This document shows, one piece after another, positions 16,111 through 23,770 of a stretch of 64,000 nucleotides of DNA (position 1 is the first letter of the stretch; the number at the start of each line of letters is the position of its first letter). Below the pieces are notes generated by a model. That model searched no databases, was not told the origin of the DNA, and saw only the letters and a list, made by a program, of their open reading frames with translations. The position numbers and the translations under genes are program-made. The stretch is taken from assembly GCF_001295795.1 (NCBI RefSeq), contig NZ_LJHY01000002.1:1-64000 (forward strand), written 5' to 3'. Source of the DNA: Novosphingobium sp. AAP83. Its GTDB lineage: Bacteria > Pseudomonadota > Alphaproteobacteria > Sphingomonadales > Sphingomonadaceae.

Positions 16111-17277
16111 ATGAATCACGAACAATCAGCGCGCGGTTCGCGGTCCCGTTTGCTCAAATGGCTTGGCCTGTCGGGTGACGAGCAAGCACATGAACCTGTG
16201 CCCCCGGTCGATGCCGATGCTTTTCGTGATCCCACGACACGCGAAATCTGGTTGCCTGCCAAGCGCCGCATGATCGGCAAAGTGGCTGATTTCCTCATCG
16301 ATCATGATCTTGAAGTAATGCCCCGGACACTGGGCATCGCATATGATTGCATCACTGGCGGCAATCCCAAGCTAGCGCAGGCCATCCTTGAACGCACCGA
16401 AGCGGGCCTTCCGGTCACGCTCAAGTGGCTCGAACAGATGCAGCGCGAGGCAGAAGGCGAAAGCAGCGCCGAGATGCTCGCCGCGCTGATGACCCGGCTC
16501 GAAGAAAGCCTGCAAGAGTTCTCGCGCACCACCAACAGCGCCCGCAGCGCCACCAGCGAATATGGCGCAGCGTTGCAACAGCACGTGGATGATCTCGAAC
16601 AGGTCAGCAAGGCCGGCGTGGTCATCACCGAACTCGCCTCGCTGGCGCGGGCGATGATGAGCCGCACGCGCGAAATCGAACAGAACCTTAATGAATCCGA
16701 GAAGCGCGCGTCCACCCTACAGCAAAGCTTGGACGAGGCCCGCCGCGTCGCCGATGAAGATCACCTGACCGGCCTTCCCAACCGCCGCGCCTTTGAAGTG
16801 ATGTTCGACAAGGAGATTGAAAGCGCCAAGGAAGCGGGCGATGCCCTTTGCGTCGCCTTTGTCGATATTGATCACTTCAAACGCGTGAACGATACCCATG
16901 GCCACGCGTCGGGTGATCGCGTGCTCAAAGTGGTCGCCGAAACGCTCAGCCGCATTTCTAACGCCCGCTGCCACGTGGCGCGGCACGGGGGCGAGGAATT
17001 TGCCGTCATCTTCCGCGCAATTACGCCCGAAAAGGCATGGCAACGGCTGGATGGTGCGCGCGAAGAGATCGCCGAAAGACGCCTCGTCAATCGGGCAACC
17101 GACATGCCGTTTGGCAAAGTCACCTTCTCGGGCGGCATTGCTGACGTGTTCGCCTATCCGTCCAAAAGCGAAGCTTTGCGCGCAGCAGACGCGGCGCTCT
17201 ACACCGCCAAGCAGTCAGGCCGGAACCTGATCAAGCTGGCAGGCCGGGACCCGCCGCCCCTGCAAGACGCGGCGTAG
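16111..17277 (+). CDS. diguanylate cyclase (GGDEF domain)
   Basis: A 388-aa soluble protein that should make cyclic di-GMP from two GTP. The C-terminal GGDEF domain (about residues 205-375) has the entry motif DEDHLTGLPNRRAFE, the metal-binding FVDIDHFKRVND, and the active-site GGEEF at 293-297. The inhibitory I-site RxxD that normally sits five residues before GGEEF is absent (NARC there). The N-terminal half is helical with probable coiled coil (about 100-205) and no membrane segments; it has no recognisable sensor domain. It is close to the sphingomonad/Caulobacter-type soluble cyclases. Confidence 0.9.
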   Translation: MNHEQSARGSRSRLLKWLGLSGDEQAHEPVPPVDADAFRDPTTREIWLPAKRRMIGKVADFLIDHDLEVMPRTLGIAYDCITGGNPKLAQAILERTEAGLPVTLKWLEQMQREAEGESSAEMLAALMTRLEESLQEFSRTTNSARSATSEYGAALQQHVDDLEQVSKAGVVITELASLARAMMSRTREIEQNLNESEKRASTLQQSLDEARRVADEDHLTGLPNRRAFEVMFDKEIESAKEAGDALCVAFVDIDHFKRVNDTHGHASGDRVLKVVAETLSRISNARCHVARHGGEEFAVIFRAITPEKAWQRLDGAREEIAERRLVNRATDMPFGKVTFSGGIADVFAYPSKSEALRAADAALYTAKQSGRNLIKLAGRDPPPLQDAA

Positions 17278-17290
17278 GCCTGACTTTTAC

Positions 17291-17521
17291 CTAGCGATAT
17301 TGCGAATTCTGGCTGCGCTGGAACGTATAACGCGCCACATTGCCATCGATCATGTCCTTCTTGAACACCACGCGCATTTCCTCGGCCCCTTCTTCGCGGG
17401 TGCAGACAAGGCGCGTGCCACCCGATGGCAGGGTTTCAATCGCGCTGATCGAAACGCCCGCCTTTTCACAACTCGTGCGGACTTTGGCTTCTGGCAGGCG
17501 AAGATTCATGGCGCGGCTCAT
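17291..17521 (-). CDS. small conserved-type hypothetical protein
   Basis: A 76-aa protein of unknown function, with no signal peptide or membrane segment. It contains two Cys (CEKAG and CTREEG) and a beta-rich middle (GTRLVCTREEGAEEMRVVFKK). Its ATG overlaps the stop of the upstream small gene in an ATGA junction, so translation is probably coupled. It converges with the diguanylate cyclase gene 13 bp away. I do not recognise the family. Confidence 0.65.
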   Translation of the reverse strand: MSRAMNLRLPEAKVRTSCEKAGVSISAIETLPSGGTRLVCTREEGAEEMRVVFKKDMIDGNVARYTFQRSQNSQYR

Positions 17522-17742
17522 ACGGTCGTCCTTTGATAGGAAATATCGGGAAATTCGGGGGCACCCATAAGGCGCGACCAGCCATTGGCGGCGTTCGCAC
17601 CTTCAGCCTGCTGCCAGGCGTGAATGCGCTTGGCCACCGAACCTGCCGATTCAAGGTGCTGCGTGCGCAACGTGCAACAGGTGGTGATCATGGCGCGCAT
17701 CAACGATTGTTGATGTTCGGCATATTGAAAATTGAGGTCCAC
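17518..17742 (-). CDS. small hypothetical protein coupled to the next gene
   Basis: A 74-aa soluble-looking protein, predicted mostly helical (LNFQYAEHQQSLMRAMITTC). It has two adjacent Cys and a Trp-containing C-terminus. The stop codon overlaps the start of the 76-aa gene downstream (ATGA), which supports both being real and co-translated. There is no recognisable domain. Confidence 0.6.
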   Translation of the reverse strand: MDLNFQYAEHQQSLMRAMITTCCTLRTQHLESAGSVAKRIHAWQQAEGANAANGWSRLMGAPEFPDISYQRTTV

Positions 17743-17832
17743 AGCGGACTCCCACTTCGTAAGCGGGAGCGCATTGGGTCTCTCAGCCGATGATGCCTAC
17801 AGTGGTCGTCTCATCGATGGGCAGAGCATAGA

Positions 17833-17859
17833 CGCAAATTGCCGAAATGGCAACTTGCG
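17833..17859. terminator. hairpin downstream of queF
   Basis: Positions 17833-17843 pair with 17849-17859 (11-bp stem with one G-U, 5-nt loop). They lie 16-42 bp past the queF stop on the minus strand. No U-run follows, so intrinsic termination is only possible. Confidence 0.4.
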
Positions 17860-17874
17860 CCCGCCGGGGCAGCC

Positions 17875-18330
17875 TCAGCCGCGCCCGCGATAAGACGCCA
17901 CACCCTGATCGGGCAGCCACAGCCCCTCTGGCGGTGCGCCCGATTGCCAGAACACATCGATTGGAATGCCGCCGCGCGGATACCAATAGCCTCCGATGCG
18001 CAACCATCGCGGGTTCATTTCGGCAAACAACCGCTGGCCAATTCCCACCGTCACATCTTCATGAAAGCCCGCATGGTTGCGGAATGATCCGAGGAAAAGC
18101 TTCAAAGCCTTTGATTCGACGATCGTTTCACCCGGCGCATAATCGATTACCAGATGCGCAAAATCGGGCTGTCCGGTGACCGGGCACAGCGAGGTAAACT
18201 CCGGCGCGGCAAAGCGGATCATGTAAAGCGTGCCGGGGCGCGGATTGGGCACATAGTCCAGCGCCGCCTCTTCAGGGCTCGCGGCAAGCGCGCTGGTTTT
18301 GCCAAGGTAGATCGGTCCTTCGCTGGCCAT
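17875..18330 (-). CDS. queF: NADPH-dependent 7-cyano-7-deazaguanine reductase
   Basis: QueF reduces preQ0 to preQ1 in queuosine tRNA-modification synthesis. The 151-aa length matches the unimodular (type I) enzymes. The nucleophile Cys49 is in [13 protein letters not shown], with the acid Asp56 after it. The QueF motif ESKALKLF is at 72-79. An in-frame TTG lies upstream at 18357, but the ATG at 18330 gives the normal family N-terminus. No other queuosine genes are adjacent. Confidence 0.92.
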   Translation of the reverse strand: MASEGPIYLGKTSALAASPEEAALDYVPNPRPGTLYMIRFAAPEFTSLCPVTGQPDFAHLVIDYAPGETIVESKALKLFLGSFRNHAGFHEDVTVGIGQRLFAEMNPRWLRIGGYWYPRGGIPIDVFWQSGAPPEGLWLPDQGVASYRGRG

Positions 18331-18462
18331 GTCGTAAATGTCCTCAATTCCGGTCAAGCTGCCCCGCGATGGGCCAAAAAGCGCTTAACGCCCATGCACC
18401 GCCCGCCGCCTTTGGGCAAGCAGGTGACACTTGCCCCTTGGTCCAGTGCCCCTTGATCTGGA

Positions 18463-18489
18463 TTTTGGCAAAAACACTTTTTGCCAAAA
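18463..18489. promoter_or_regulatory. perfect 12-bp inverted repeat between queF and sseA
   Basis: TTTTGGCAAAAA (18463-18474) and its exact complement (18478-18489) flank a 3-nt loop; a T6 run follows at 18493-18498. It lies in the 260-bp divergent region. It could be an operator or a plus-strand attenuator ahead of the sulfurtransferase gene. It has the form of an intrinsic terminator on the plus strand. Confidence 0.5.
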
Positions 18490-18590
18490 CCATTTTTTGA
18501 TCTCGACGCCCACCAGTGCCGGGGTTAGTCTGGAAACCTGCGAACCCGCGTCAGATGGGTCGCACACAGCAGGTAGGAGCATAGAGAACC

Positions 18591-19433
18591 ATGGATTCAC
18601 TGGTGTCTACCCAGTGGCTCGCCGACGAAATGGGCGCGAGTGACCTTCGCATTGTCGATGCGACAGCATTTTTGCCAGAGCATGGCCGCAATCCTTTGCA
18701 GGAATACGAATCGAGCCACATTCCCGGCGCGGTGTTCATGGACTTGGCCGACATTGTCGATAGCGCCTCGCCTGTCCCCAACACGCTCCCCCCGGCAGAA
18801 AAGTTCGCCAGCCGGATGCAGGCCTTGGGCCTCGGCGATGGCAGCCGCGTGGTGATCTACGATGATAGCCCGGTCAAAACCGCCACCCGCGCATGGTTCA
18901 TGCTGACAATGTTCGGCGCGCAAAACGTCGCGCTGCTCGATGGCGGCATTGCCAAGTGGAAAGCCGAAGGCCGCAAGTGCGCCCAAGGACTTGAAAAGCT
19001 GCGCCACCGCCACTTCACCGTCTGGTCCGATGATAGCCACGTCCGCACCAAAGCCGATATCCTCGCCAACCTTACCAGCAACGCCGAACAAGTGATCGAC
19101 GCGCGCGGCGCACCGCGCTTCACAGGTGCAACCCCCGAAGCCAACCCCGCCCTTGCCAGCGGCCACATCCCCGGCGCACGCAACCTGCCCTACGCCACCC
19201 TGTTCGCCCCTGATGGCACGTGGAAATCGCCCGAAGCTATCAAAGCCCTGTTCGAAGCCGCCGGCATAGACCTCGCCCGCCCCCTCATCTCCTCCTGCGG
19301 CTCCGGCATGACCGCCAACGTCCTGATCTTCGCCGCCCACCTGATCGGCAAGAACGACGTTGCGCTCTATGATGGTTCGTGGAGCGAATGGGGGCTCGAT
19401 CCGGAAACGCCCAAGGCGACCGGGGCGGCTTGA
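18591..19433 (+). CDS. sseA: 3-mercaptopyruvate / thiosulfate sulfurtransferase
   Basis: A 280-aa two-domain rhodanese. The N-terminal domain (residues 1-130) is the inactive copy. The C-terminal domain holds the catalytic loop CGSGMTA with Cys236. The CG[S/T]GxTA form indicates 3-mercaptopyruvate as preferred substrate over thiosulfate (family knowledge). Inter-domain and HIPGA motifs (SSHIPGAVFMD, SGHIPGARNLP) are present in both halves. It fits the sulfur-metabolism theme of cystathionine beta-lyase and the cys operon further on. GGTAGGAGC precedes the ATG. Confidence 0.9.
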   Translation: MDSLVSTQWLADEMGASDLRIVDATAFLPEHGRNPLQEYESSHIPGAVFMDLADIVDSASPVPNTLPPAEKFASRMQALGLGDGSRVVIYDDSPVKTATRAWFMLTMFGAQNVALLDGGIAKWKAEGRKCAQGLEKLRHRHFTVWSDDSHVRTKADILANLTSNAEQVIDARGAPRFTGATPEANPALASGHIPGARNLPYATLFAPDGTWKSPEAIKALFEAAGIDLARPLISSCGSGMTANVLIFAAHLIGKNDVALYDGSWSEWGLDPETPKATGAA

Positions 19434-19548
19434 TTTGGGGATGGATGCAACGAGTCAACAAGCTAATAGAGATTGGCGTGATGGACTCTGAACCGAATAT
19501 CTTGAACAAGATGAGCAGAGGCTAATTCACAGGGGTGTTTCTGATCCA

Positions 19549-20406
19549 ATGTCTGACGGCGATCAAGGCACGAGAACTGCATTCGTAATTTCACTTTTAT
19601 CGGCAGCTTTAGTCCTCTTCGGAACACTATTTTACGCTTTCCAAATCGGCGCTCAAAAAGGGCGCTACGAGGCTGATTCCATTGGCTACGCCGCATATTA
19701 TCACCAAGACACCCAACAACAGATCGCTCATTGTTGGAGCAAAGCGGGTGGAGATGCTGCACTTGAATGCGTGAATGAGGCCATTGAATCCAGTCACGAG
19801 AGCAAGCGCAGCGAACTAGAGCTTAGCGCCCAACGGCAAATGTCCGAATGGGCATTCTGGGCGCTGGTAGTCTCCATTTGCTCGTCGCTTGTTACGGCTA
19901 TCGGGACTTATCTGCTCTACCAGCAAATCATACTCACCAGGCGGGCCGTCAAAGATACTGGTGATGCCACTAAAGCTATGGTGCGCCAAAATGAAATCGC
20001 ATTCGAGAAAGAGCGTGGACACCTCAAGTTTATCAATTGTTCCGCAAACATAGCTCTTGGTCGAATCAGCGTTTATTTGAAATTTCAAAACATCGGCGCG
20101 TCAGTCTCTGAAATTTACGGAGTTTCTTGGTCTTTTCGAGATGACCCACTTTTCCAAGACTATGTCGAAGAGCCTGCTGAGGGCATTCAAGTTAAAATTG
20201 CTTTGGATAGTCTAGGTGAATTGACGCTTAGGTCTGAGACTCCTGTTGTGGCGCCAACCTTTTTGATTGGCCATGTCCTCTACAAGACTGCAGGTGCGAA
20301 AGGTTTAAAAACATACTTTAGTGCTCAAATATCTGATGGAGCAGGAAACTACGGCACGAATCTTGTCACAACGGTATCCGACCAGTTCCAGCCGAACGAC
20401 ACATAG
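19549..20406 (+). CDS. hypothetical two-pass membrane protein, probably acquired
   Basis: A 285-aa protein with two transmembrane helices, at about residues 10-30 (TAFVISLLSAALVLFGTLFY) and 100-122 (WAFWALVVSICSSLVTAIGTYLL). A loop with two Cys lies between them. After helix 2 comes a charged, likely coiled segment and a C-terminal beta-rich domain of about 130 residues. Codon use and base composition are visibly AT-richer than both neighbours, which suggests recent transfer. I do not recognise a named family; similar architecture is common among orphan genes in mobile regions. Confidence 0.75.
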   Translation: MSDGDQGTRTAFVISLLSAALVLFGTLFYAFQIGAQKGRYEADSIGYAAYYHQDTQQQIAHCWSKAGGDAALECVNEAIESSHESKRSELELSAQRQMSEWAFWALVVSICSSLVTAIGTYLLYQQIILTRRAVKDTGDATKAMVRQNEIAFEKERGHLKFINCSANIALGRISVYLKFQNIGASVSEIYGVSWSFRDDPLFQDYVEEPAEGIQVKIALDSLGELTLRSETPVVAPTFLIGHVLYKTAGAKGLKTYFSAQISDGAGNYGTNLVTTVSDQFQPNDT

Positions 20407-20466
20407 AGGATCGCGCAACACCTAACCCCATGACACCCGCCCCTTCCCTCTGCTATCGCCTTCCGC

Positions 20467-21708
20467 ATGAGCAGTTCTGACGATTTCGACGCCCTTGCCC
20501 CTGCCACGCGCGGCGTTTTGGCGGGGCGCACGCCTGAGTGGACCGGGACGCCCGGGCATCCCGGTGCGGTGGTTAATCCGGCGGTGTGGCGGGCTTCGAC
20601 GCATCTTTATCCCGATATGGCGGCGCTGCGGGCGCATCCGGCCAATGTGGACGGCAACTTCTATTACGGGCGGCGCGGCGGCCCCACGCAGTGGGCGCTG
20701 GCCGAGGCATTGACGCAGTTGGAGCCGGGCGCTGCGGGCACAGTGCTTTATCCCTCCGGTGTCGCCGCCATTGCGGGCGTGATGCTCGCCGTGCTGCGGC
20801 CCGGCGATGTCTTGTTGATGACCGACAATGCCTATGAGCCCAGCCGCGCGATGGGGCGCGGATTGCTCAAGGATTTCGGCGTTGAAACGCGCTGGTTTGA
20901 TCCCACCAGCCTGGCCTCGTTCGAAGCCGCCTGCTGCCCGCGCACCAAGGCCGTGCTGCTCGAATGCCCCGGCAGCCTGACGATGGAAGTGCAGGACGTG
21001 CCCGCGCTCACCGCCGCCGCCAAAGCGCGCGGGATCGTCTCGGTACTGGATAATACATGGGCCTCATCGCTCGGCTTTGCAGGCCTCAGCCATGGCGTAG
21101 ACATCACCGTGATGAGCCTGACCAAGCACGTTTCCGGCCATTCGGATTGCATGATGGGCTCTGCCAGTGCGGGCGCAGAATGGTATCGCAAGCTGCGGCT
21201 TCGGGCGCAGGGGCTGGGCAATGTCGTCTCGCCCGATGATGCCGCGATGATGCTGCGCGGGCTTCGCACGATGAAGCTACGGCTCGATGCCGAAACCGCC
21301 TCTGCGCTGGCCATCGCGCAATGGTTGCAAAGCCGTCCCGAAGTCGCGCGCGTGCTTTGCCCGATGCTGCCGGGATCGCCGGGGCATGATCTGTGGCTGC
21401 GCGATTTTACCGGCGGCTGCGGCTTGTTCAGCTTCGTGCTCAAGGGCGGCACATCGGCGGCGCGCGATGCCCTGATCGATGCACTTGGCCTGTTCGGCAT
21501 CGGCTATTCATGGGGCGGGTTTGAAAGCCTCGCCACGCCGGTTGATCCGGCCCCCATCCGCACCGCCAGCGCATGGCCACTCGCGGGCATGGAACCATCC
21601 GACCAGTTCGGCATCCGCCTGTCGATCGGGCTGGAAGACACCGCAGACCTGATAGCCGACCTTGACGGGGCGCTGGCGGTTTGGGCCGCCCATGGAGATT
21701 GCGCGTGA
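20467..21708 (+). CDS. metC: cystathionine beta-lyase (Cys/Met metabolism PLP enzyme)
   Basis: A 413-aa fold-type I PLP enzyme of the trans-sulfuration family. It probably cleaves cystathionine to homocysteine, pyruvate and ammonia. The PLP-binding Lys220 is in SLTKHVSGHSD; YPSGVAAIAGV and VLDNTWASSLGF are cofactor-site segments. WRASTHLYPDMAAL near the N-terminus and the GIGYSWGGFESL block near the C-terminus are typical of MetC rather than MetB (family pattern). The stop overlaps the mscS start by GTGA. Confidence 0.87.
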   Translation: MSSSDDFDALAPATRGVLAGRTPEWTGTPGHPGAVVNPAVWRASTHLYPDMAALRAHPANVDGNFYYGRRGGPTQWALAEALTQLEPGAAGTVLYPSGVAAIAGVMLAVLRPGDVLLMTDNAYEPSRAMGRGLLKDFGVETRWFDPTSLASFEAACCPRTKAVLLECPGSLTMEVQDVPALTAAAKARGIVSVLDNTWASSLGFAGLSHGVDITVMSLTKHVSGHSDCMMGSASAGAEWYRKLRLRAQGLGNVVSPDDAAMMLRGLRTMKLRLDAETASALAIAQWLQSRPEVARVLCPMLPGSPGHDLWLRDFTGGCGLFSFVLKGGTSAARDALIDALGLFGIGYSWGGFESLATPVDPAPIRTASAWPLAGMEPSDQFGIRLSIGLEDTADLIADLDGALAVWAAHGDCA

Positions 21709-22637
21709 TCGCATTAAAGCAGCAAATCGCCGAAAGCATCCGCTTGTTGAATGCCATCGGCTTCGATATCGGCACTTATCACATTTCTGTTGGGGGTGCG
21801 CTGCGCATCCTGATCGTGGTGCTGCTTGTCTTTGTTCTGGGCCAGTTGGTGAGCAAGCTGGTGCGGCGCATGTTCCGGCGGATCGACAGGCTGGACCGCA
21901 CCCAGCAATTGCTGGGGGAGAAAATCGCCTCCATCGCAGTCTGGGCGATCGCAATCCTTGTCGGCATCGATATCCTCGGCATCAATCTGACCGCGCTCAC
22001 CGTGTTTTCCGGCGCGTTCGGCCTTGCCATCGGTTTCGGACTGCAAAAAACATTCGGTAATCTGATCGCCGGGATCATCCTGTTGATGGACCATTCGATC
22101 AAACCCGGTGATGTCATCGCGGTAACAGACGGCAAGGGCAATTCGTTTGGCGAGGTAAAAAAGATCGGTATCCGCGCCGTATCAGTCACCACGCGCGACA
22201 ACCGCGAATACCTGATACCGAATGAGAACCTGATGACACAACAGGTTGAAAACTGGACGCATTCCTCGCGCGAGGTTTCCATCAACATTCCGGTTGGCGT
22301 GGCCTATGGCAGTGACCTCGATCAGGTGGAAAAGCTGCTGCTCGAAGCTATCAGCGCAACCCCGCGTGTGCTGAACTTCCCTTCCCCCGGCGTTCTGCTT
22401 TCCGCTTTTGGCCCGAACAGCATCGATCTGATCGTTGTGGTCTGGATCGATGATCCCGAAGCCGGCATCGGCAACGTGCGATCCGATGTGCTTTGGCGAA
22501 TCTGGCGGTGTTTCAAGGACAACGGCATCGAAATCCCGTTTGCGCAGCAGGATATCACCCTGAAAGACAGCGGCGCATTGCACCGTATCGCAGATGCCCT
22601 GGCAGAAATAGGAAAGCCCGACGACGGGCGGGGCTAA
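21705..22637 (+). CDS. mscS: small-conductance mechanosensitive channel (MscS family)
   Basis: A 310-aa membrane channel that opens under membrane tension to release osmolytes. Transmembrane helices lie near residues 20-40 (LRILIVVLLVFVLGQLV) and 60-80. The pore-lining helix 3 region is GAFGLAIGFGLQKTFGNLIA, followed by the MscS beta domain (HSIKPGDVIAV, VSVTTRDNREYLIPNENLMT). The GTG at 21705 overlaps the metC stop (GTGA), so translation is coupled. The longer frame from TTG 21681 is less likely. Confidence 0.9.
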   Translation: MIALKQQIAESIRLLNAIGFDIGTYHISVGGALRILIVVLLVFVLGQLVSKLVRRMFRRIDRLDRTQQLLGEKIASIAVWAIAILVGIDILGINLTALTVFSGAFGLAIGFGLQKTFGNLIAGIILLMDHSIKPGDVIAVTDGKGNSFGEVKKIGIRAVSVTTRDNREYLIPNENLMTQQVENWTHSSREVSINIPVGVAYGSDLDQVEKLLLEAISATPRVLNFPSPGVLLSAFGPNSIDLIVVVWIDDPEAGIGNVRSDVLWRIWRCFKDNGIEIPFAQQDITLKDSGALHRIADALAEIGKPDDGRG

Positions 22638-22705
22638 AGTTGATCTAGGGCTGCGACAATCCATTCTCGCTGGTCACTTGGCCCGGCAACCCCCATCTGC
22701 TCTCC

Positions 22706-23476
22706 ATGAGCAAACCCGTTTCAAGAATCGGAACCGTATTCCTTGTCGGCGCAGGTCCTGGCGATCCGGACCTGTTGACGCTGCGCGCCGCACGTCTGGT
22801 GATGAACGCCAAGGTGCTGGTGCACGATGGACTGGTGGATCCCGCGATCCTTGCCATGGCGCCGAAAGGCTGCCGGATGATCTCTGTCGCCAAGCAGCGT
22901 TCACGCCACACGATGCAACAGAACGATATCAACGCACTTCTGGTGCGTGAAGCTTTGGCGGGCCATGATGTCGTTCGCCTGAAGGGCGGCGATCCCTTCG
23001 TGTTCGGTCGCGGCGGCGAAGAGGCCGAGGATTGTTTTGCGGCAGGCGTGCCGGTGCAAGTCGTCCCCGGCATCAGCGCAGCGATGGGCGCTGCGGCATC
23101 GGCCATGATACCGCTGACGCACCGCGATAGCGCCAGCATCGTCAGCTTCGTGGCGGGCCAGTGCAAGGGGCTGACCGATCAGAACTGGGCGGGCCTTGCA
23201 GGCGTGGGCCGCACGCTGGTGATTTACATGGGCGTCGCCACGGCAGACGCGATAGCCGAAAAGCTTATGGCTGAAGGCCTAGCGCCCGATATGCCGGTCG
23301 CCGTCGTTGAAAACGCCGCGCGTCCTGAAATGCGCGTGCTGCGCGGGGCCTTGGCGGGCCTTGGCGTGGTGGTTGCGACCAACAAGATCAAGAGCCCTGC
23401 CCTCATCATCATTGGTGAGGTTGCAGGCCGGGGAGACATGATGGAATTGAAGAAAGTTATGGAGATGGCGGTATGA
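22706..23476 (+). CDS. cobA: uroporphyrinogen-III C-methyltransferase (siroheme branch)
   Basis: A 256-aa SAM-dependent methyltransferase that converts uroporphyrinogen III to precorrin-2. The family signatures are LVGAGPGDPDLLTLRAAR at the N-terminus, VRLKGGDPFVFGRGGEE, and VPGISAAMGAAA. Only the methyltransferase domain is present; there is no CysG oxidase/chelatase half. It is the first gene of the sulfite-reduction operon, where it supplies siroheme for CysI. Its stop overlaps the DUF2849 gene start (ATGA). Confidence 0.93.
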   Translation: MSKPVSRIGTVFLVGAGPGDPDLLTLRAARLVMNAKVLVHDGLVDPAILAMAPKGCRMISVAKQRSRHTMQQNDINALLVREALAGHDVVRLKGGDPFVFGRGGEEAEDCFAAGVPVQVVPGISAAMGAAASAMIPLTHRDSASIVSFVAGQCKGLTDQNWAGLAGVGRTLVIYMGVATADAIAEKLMAEGLAPDMPVAVVENAARPEMRVLRGALAGLGVVVATNKIKSPALIIIGEVAGRGDMMELKKVMEMAV

Positions 23477-23769
23477 AGATCATCACCGGAAATGATCTGC
23501 GCACCGGCGATGTGATCTGGTGGACCGGCAAGGGTTGGTCGCGCTTTGTGAACGATGCGGTTGCCGTCGGTGATGATGCAGAAGCCATCATTGCGCAGCA
23601 AAACGCCACACAAGTGGTCACAGACACCCACGTTATCGATGCAGAAACCACCGCTGACGGGGTGCGTCCTGCCCATATCAAGGAACGCGTCCGCGCTTTG
23701 GGCCCAACCGTGCGGATGGACCTTTCGCTCAAGCCTGGCGATCCAGCCGCCGCAAAGTGGGTGATCTGA
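23473..23769 (+). CDS. DUF2849 domain protein of sulfite reductase operon
   Basis: A 98-aa protein matching the DUF2849 pattern (KIITGNDLRTGDVIWWTGKGW; HIKERVRALGPTVR). The family is found in alphaproteobacteria almost always directly before cysI, and its role is not established. It overlaps cobA by 4 bp and ends 1 bp before cysI, so it is tightly inside the operon. It has no membrane segment. Accessory, assembly or electron-transfer roles are inference only. Confidence 0.85.
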   Translation: MKIITGNDLRTGDVIWWTGKGWSRFVNDAVAVGDDAEAIIAQQNATQVVTDTHVIDAETTADGVRPAHIKERVRALGPTVRMDLSLKPGDPAAAKWVI

Positions 23770-23770
23770 C

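Noticed and set aside
19498..19511. ATCTTG-AA-CAAGAT short inverted repeat before the orphan membrane gene
   Set aside because: The 6-bp arms are too short to claim as an operator without more support.
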